Assembly (NCBI GenBank): GCA_016748015.1
Contig: JAAOMT010000502.1
Span: forward strand, 376,519 to 440,518
DNA: 64,000 nt
Source of the DNA: Geosiphon pyriformis
Taxonomy: Eukaryota; Glomeromycota; Glomeromycetes; Archaeosporales; Geosiphonaceae
Direction: 5' to 3'
The notes under the pieces are model-generated. The model was not told the origin of the DNA. It saw only the letters and a program-made list of their open reading frames with translations, and ran no database searches. The position numbers and the translations under genes were made by a program. Below, piece after piece: positions 59,557-64,000 of the stretch (its first letter is position 1; every line of letters starts with the position of its first letter).

Positions 59557-60879
59557 TTAATCTTTCCCAAGTCCACAACCCTCTTCTATCTCTTGCTCTT
59601 CCTTCGTCAGACGCGTTAAAGCAGCTTGAGCCAGTATTTCCCGCCTCGATTTTGATTTTGTTAAATCTGAACCACCACCCAGTCTAAAAGCGCCACCTTC
59701 AAATAATTGTTCACCAACCCTCTCATCCTCCAAAGACTCAAAATATTCAATATGACCAATTTTTTGACCTTTGGATTGCGTCCAATCGAGCTCAACTATT
59801 AGTCAAAATATACACCAGTATAACGCAATTGTTAAAATTCATATCAAGAGTTCACAGGTAAGGTAGACAATATACTCACCAACTTCCTTGTTTAATTGTC
59901 GGTTCAATCGATGAAAATCATCACCATGACCAGTAAATACATTATGTGTAAGCTCATGTAACAATACATTTCGAATTGAGGGGTAGTGCCGAAACCCTTC
60001 CATATCATTTGTCCTTAGCCTTAAAGATATCGATTCACCTCCATTTAAATTGTAGCCCAAAATATTTGCCTCAGCAGGTGTTAGTTCCTTTAAAGTCCCT
60101 ACACTGAATTTATGTTTTTCCATGATGGCACGAATACCTCGATCATCACGAAGTTGTTCCAAGATTTTACGAGCTTTTTCTGGTTCTGGAAAGTGTTCTA
60201 TAACTTCGATCCTATGAAACGTGTGTTTTGAGATCGTGCCTTTGGTGGGTTTCTTATTTTTATATAACTAGAGTTAAATAGAAATTTAGTTACTAGGCTC
60301 AATTTTGAAAGGATTACAGAACCCAATCAGCAAACAATGGAAAATTCGTAGCTTACATTCATTGATTTCGGTTTGGTTTTTGAATGATGTACAATTTTGG
60401 CCTCACTATGTTTAATATCGTCTACATCTTTCTGGGAACTTCCAATTAACATTACTTTGGCACCATTACTCAAGACACTTTCATACAATGTAGAATGGTC
60501 CTTTAGAGGCATTCCTATAATTTTTTGAAAAAAATCCAGTTATGTTTCATACTATCAAGCATCTCAGAAGTTAGGCAAAACCAACCTTTGAACATTAGCT
60601 TTTGAAAATCAGCTGGTACACCAGACTCATATTCAAGAAATTTTTTAAGCTGTCGTATTGTGGAATCCACAGGCCATTTATCGATTTCAATCGTTTTGCC
60701 TTTGAAACTAACTTGGAATGTGTCTGGTTTTTACAGTGAATCAAAGTAAGTTAAAAAAAAACTCTGACAAAACCAGCAATAGCTAGGATTCCACAATTCA
60801 ATTTTATATTCATAAGAGACTCACATATTTCTTCTGAATAATTATTTGAGTCCATTTCGTTATTTTGATCTTGGGACAT
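59557..60879 (-). CDS. Ubiquitin-like plus WLM metalloprotease
   Basis: Five minus-strand exons: 60879-60825, 60723-60586, 60514-60357, 60267-59880 and 59795-59557, giving 325 residues with phase kept. Residues about 19-100 form a ubiquitin-like fold (TFQVSFKGKTIEIDKWPVDS, then FQKLMFKGMPLKDHSTLYES). The WLM domain follows, with the zinc site HELTH at 221-225 and a third His at 231 in GHGDDFHRLNRQLN. The C-terminus is acidic/basic mixed (LTKEEQEIEEGCGLGKD). WLM proteases include yeast Wss1, which cleaves SUMO-linked and DNA-crosslinked proteins; UBL-WLM forms exist in fission yeast and plants and are thought to act on ubiquitin/SUMO conjugates. Catalytic residues are intact. Divergent to the lipase pseudogene at 61392. 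Confidence 0.9.
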
Positions 60880-61391
60880 TTTTTGAATAAAACAGTACTT
60901 TTTCGGAGATAGCTCATTTATACAACTGAAAATGTATTTGATCGCACAATATTTATTACACAGCCCTGTTTGATGACAAATTAAAAACTTTATTGATCTT
61001 CAAAATTAAATTACGTCACACTGTGCGGCAATTAGAAATTGTCATAGGTGGTTCTAGTATTCACTAGATATCTTTTGAAAATTTAACGTAGGAAAATCTT
61101 ATATTAATCCTTTCATCGGAATCTTCTAAATTACGAAATTTCCTTTTTTGAAAAAAAAACTCTATTTTAAAGGGGAAATCCACTGTATAAAAAATATCAT
61201 GCAAAGAATTTTTAATAGTCATGATATGAAAAATTTAGACAGATTGTGATAATTATTTTTGAGAAGATATACACACAAACAGTGAATCTTAGATTTCTTG
61301 TGTTTATATAAATAATTAGTCAAGAAGTGAAACCGAAAAAGTCCAAAAAATTTTTCATACAAATCTCATCCAAATGTATTCTGTACTAAAA
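60880..61391. promoter_or_regulatory. Divergent promoter interval with TATA-like box
   Basis: 512 bases between the WLM gene (-) and the broken lipase gene (+). TATATAAATA at 61305-61314 lies about 80 bases before the lipase ATG and is a plausible relic core promoter. Confidence 0.4.
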
Positions 61392-62500
61392 ATGAAACAA
61401 TTAATTTTGAGAATAGTGTTTCTATTAGTGTTAATTCAATTTTTTATTGATGCAAAGAATTTTTAAATTTTCAAATCTAAATCAAGAATCTATCTCTTTA
61501 AAGAATACTCCACATATTTTCAATTTAAATCACGAATTTCCCGTTCCATATTTTCTAGCCATCAGTGCACGTATAGCAAACTATGGTTACTGCCTATCAC
61601 AAAAGAATGCAATCGACAAAGTGGTTGGAAAAGCGGATGTAATAGGTATGTTATTGTATTGTGAAAATCCAAAGCTACAATCTTTGATCTTATTATTTTC
61701 TTAATAAGTGGTTCATTATTATTATTTTTTATTACTTTTTAATTTAAAGCACATTTAGGTTTATTTATATTTTAAAGGAAAGGTAAAATCTAAATTGATT
61801 TCTGATTTCACACACAAATTTTTTTGCTTCCACTTTTTGCAAAATCATATCTTAGGTTTGCTTAAGATACTTACATTCAAGAATAATTTCAGACGTTAAC
61901 AAAAGCAGAATGGATTTCAAGAAAAACAGGACTTGTTCCATTCACTTTTCAAAGCAAAAAACCAGCCCTTCAGTTTTGGTGGATAAAGAATTTGTTTCAA
62001 GATGTTCAAAAAATGTGGCCAGTTCTAGCTAAAGCAATTTTGGATATTCTTGTCAATATTCCTGATGATTATCATATTCGTGATATTTATTTTACTGGCC
62101 ATGCTATGTGTTAAGCTTAAAACCTTGGTATTTTTTAATTTTTAGCATATGCAACCTTGGCAGCGGAACTATGGAAAGTTCACGCCCAAATAAATTTAAT
62201 GGCACAAATATACACTCTCTTCTCACTTCATATAATAACATTTGGTGCCCCGAGAGTTGGAAATCGAAATTTCGCCCGACTTGTAACAAAATTTATCGAA
62301 AAACTAATCGAGTGACCCATGGAAATAACCATGTCTCTCATTTTATTGTCAAAAAATTTGATGGTGGTAAAGAGATCATGGAACATTCAGAAACTGAAAT
62401 ATGGATTAAGCCAGTTGAGCATAATTGTGATTGTGCTCAACTGGCTCAAAAAAAACTAACGATGCTAAAGCAATGGAATATTACTCGTGTCCTGGAGTAA
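61392..62500 (+). pseudogene. Broken class-3 lipase
   Basis: The ATG at 61392 opens a good signal peptide (QLILRIVFLLVLIQFFIDA), but at about 61455 a T run is one base too long and shifts the frame; the lipase frame resumes with KFSNLNQESISLKN and ISARIANYGYCLSQKN. After an intron (about 61639-61892) come TLTKAEWISRKTGLVPF and DYHIRDIYFTGHAM, where the lipase-3 nucleophile motif GHS-x-G should lie: Ser is Ala and the following Gly pair is missing at an abnormal splice site. Next, AYATLAAELW and IITFGAPRVGNRNFARLV are typical, followed by another frameshift before RVTHGNNHVSHFIVKKF. The family consists of secreted triacylglycerol lipases; loss of the nucleophile makes activity impossible. Confidence 0.87.
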
Positions 62501-62536
62501 ACCCAACTCTTAATTTTCATTCCGAGAGTACAGATT

Positions 62537-62837
62537 TTCGTTTTCTTCAATTCGTGGCATGGAGACGGGATTCCTTTTTTCTTTACATCAAACAGAGATT
62601 TTAGAAAACATAAGAATTAGTAAAGTTCGAGAAAATTTCGTACATCAAGGGATTCATGATCATTTCAACGATGGAATTTGTTTCGGCTGTGGTCCCGATT
62701 TGTGGATTAATTTAAGAGATGAGAGAAGGGTCGCACAAAAGATCCAATCCACCTATGAATTTCTAGTGAGAGAGAGACGAGGGTTCTTTTATTGGGATGA
62801 TTTGGAGGTCTTTGAGATTGTGAAAAAACGTTAGCAT
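62537..62837 (+). pseudogene. TLDc 3' gene fragment
   Basis: About 90 codons equal to the last part of the BTB-TLDc gene at 769-2300 (GMETGFLFSLHQTEILENIR to EVFEIVKKR, TAG), open and with only a few substitutions, but without BTB, BACK or the first half of TLDc. No start context of its own. It could only be expressed by fusion to upstream sequence. Confidence 0.9.
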
Positions 62838-63789
62838 TAGAAAAATATTTAAGACCTTCATATAAATATATATCATCTATTGATAAATCATCATTTTAGC
62901 TATATGTAAATTAGTAGATATCTTAACATTTTATAGTTAAATTTATACGCAACGGAGATTCAATTTTTAAATTCAAATTAGAAACTTAACATCATAAAAT
63001 ATTTAATTTTTTAGAAAAAAGTGTAAATCATTAAATTTTTTGGCTTGAAATAAGAAAAATTAATATAGTGTTTGTGAATTTTTAATTTTATCAATTCATA
63101 ATACGAATAAATTAGATTGGTTGGATTTTTTTAGATTCAGCATATTCTTGGAAGAAAATAAAAGACCTAAATTAAAATTTCATAAATACTTTCATAAAAA
63201 GACTTTTTATAAAGCAAGATTTTAAAAGTAGTTGATTGAACATAGATTGAAATTGGGTTATTTTCCTTGATCATTGCAAACAAATCAAAAAATATAATAT
63301 TTTTTGACATTTTTAAATAAAATAAAAAGTTCTTTTATAATTTCATTTGAAAAATGCAAATAAATTTTTTCAAAACTCTTGTTCAAAAAATTATTATAAA
63401 CAGCCTTCCCCTAACATTAATTTAAAAGCTTTACTGTTTAACGCTTTTTCATATCAGCTTTTTATTTGCCAAGCATGATTATGAACTTATCTAATTTAAT
63501 CTCAAATACAATCTAACGAGAATCAAAGATAAGTTTTTTGAAAGCTTGAAAGACCTTTTTTTGAAGTTCCAAAATGATTTTTATTTGCCAATATATAATA
63601 GAAACTAGGTAACCCTTAAAAAATTTTATAAAATAATAATAAGTTTAAAAAATAAGAAACCTTGATTTTTAAAAAAAAATATTTTAAAAAATAAAAATTT
63701 ATAATTTATTAACGTTTATACTTATTATTTATTAATATTAAAAATCATTTCTTCATTTTCTTTTAATATATATTTTTATTATTATTTCA

Positions 63790-64000
63790 GTCCTCCCGAA
63801 AAGTAATGGCGGGGTATTTTTTTATTTTTATTTTTTTTATACATAATAATTTCTGTTTAAATTTTAATATTTAATAGATATATAAGTAAAGAATATATAT
63901 GCAAAAAATTAATATTTAGTATGTCCTCCTTTTACACTAATACAATCTTGAATTCGATTTTGCATGCTAGTAATACAGTTAAGAATGGCCTCATTAGACA
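63790..64000 (-). mobile_element. Second copy of Tc1/mariner left end (truncated by window)
   Basis: Begins CAGTCCTCCCG and continues into the transposase 3' end as at 3298-3497. The flanking target TA has become TT, and an extra T-rich insertion lies at about 63825. Because the flanking DNA is also shared with copy A, this is a duplicate of the same insertion, not a separate transposition. Confidence 0.9.

Larger units (their letters stand above)
62537..64000 (+). repeat. Segmental direct repeat, copy B
   Basis: Copy of 2007-3497 in the same orientation, starting only about 36 bases after the lipase stop codon and running off the window. The left breakpoint falls in TTTTCTTC, which is common to both sites. 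Confidence 0.95.

Overview
This window looks like nuclear DNA from an arbuscular mycorrhizal fungus (Glomeromycotina, most likely Rhizophagus or a close relative). The sequence is very AT-rich. Its genes are split by short GT-AG introns, with exons as small as 19 bases. The gene set matches families I know to be expanded in that lineage: BTB-TLDc proteins, a MATA-type HMG-box protein, TKL kinases with an N-terminal Cys-rich leader, and a LINE family with a CX2CX4HX4C knuckle in ORF1. The species call is inference; no rRNA or marker gene is present.

Layout. 0.7-5.5 kb: BTB-BACK-TLDc gene, a dead Tc1/mariner element, then an HMG-box gene. 8.2-12 kb: a 73-residue PLDc_N membrane protein in three exons, an unrecognised three-exon membrane-protein gene whose frame stays open after two stop codons, and tRNA-Leu(UAA). 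12.7-13.3 kb: a dead CENP-B/pogo-like transposase. 15.3-16.1 kb: an orphan type II membrane protein on the minus strand. 18.1-18.7 kb: a LINE remnant, then about 4 kb of AT-rich DNA. 23.0-28.7 kb: a compact housekeeping cluster holding an F-box protein (-), the MTQ2/HEMK2 glutamine methyltransferase (+, seven exons) and an RS-rich protein (-, eight exons). 32.1-38.7 kb: a 21-exon gene for a 1,663-residue double hybrid histidine kinase. 41.1-47.9 kb: a nearly full-length decayed LINE (-). 49.7-55.2 kb: an inverted duplication of a protein kinase gene, with the right arm intact, the left arm a pseudogene and a third fragment beside it. 57.7-58.6 kb: a secreted/single-pass membrane protein with a Cys-rich ectodomain and PPxY-like tail motifs. 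59.6-60.9 kb: a ubiquitin-like plus WLM metalloprotease gene (-). 61.4-62.5 kb: a broken class-3 lipase gene. 62.5-64.0 kb: a direct copy of 2.0-3.5 kb, joining the TLDc 3' end and the left end of the Tc1 element to the lipase pseudogene.

The housekeeping genes form no operon-like pathway. MTQ2 acts in translation termination, the F-box protein and UBL-WLM protease in ubiquitin/SUMO-linked turnover, and the RS protein probably in nuclear RNA work. The strongest unusual points are: (1) the LINE ORF2 frame, which runs about 4 kb with many nonsense codons but essentially no indels, as expected from C-to-T/G-to-A decay; (2) the double histidine kinase with a degenerate receiver; (3) the inverted kinase duplication with one dead arm; and (4) the roughly 60-kb-apart direct duplication that carries a transposon already in place.

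Exon models were assembled by eye from splice consensus and continuous phase; none was tested against transcripts.
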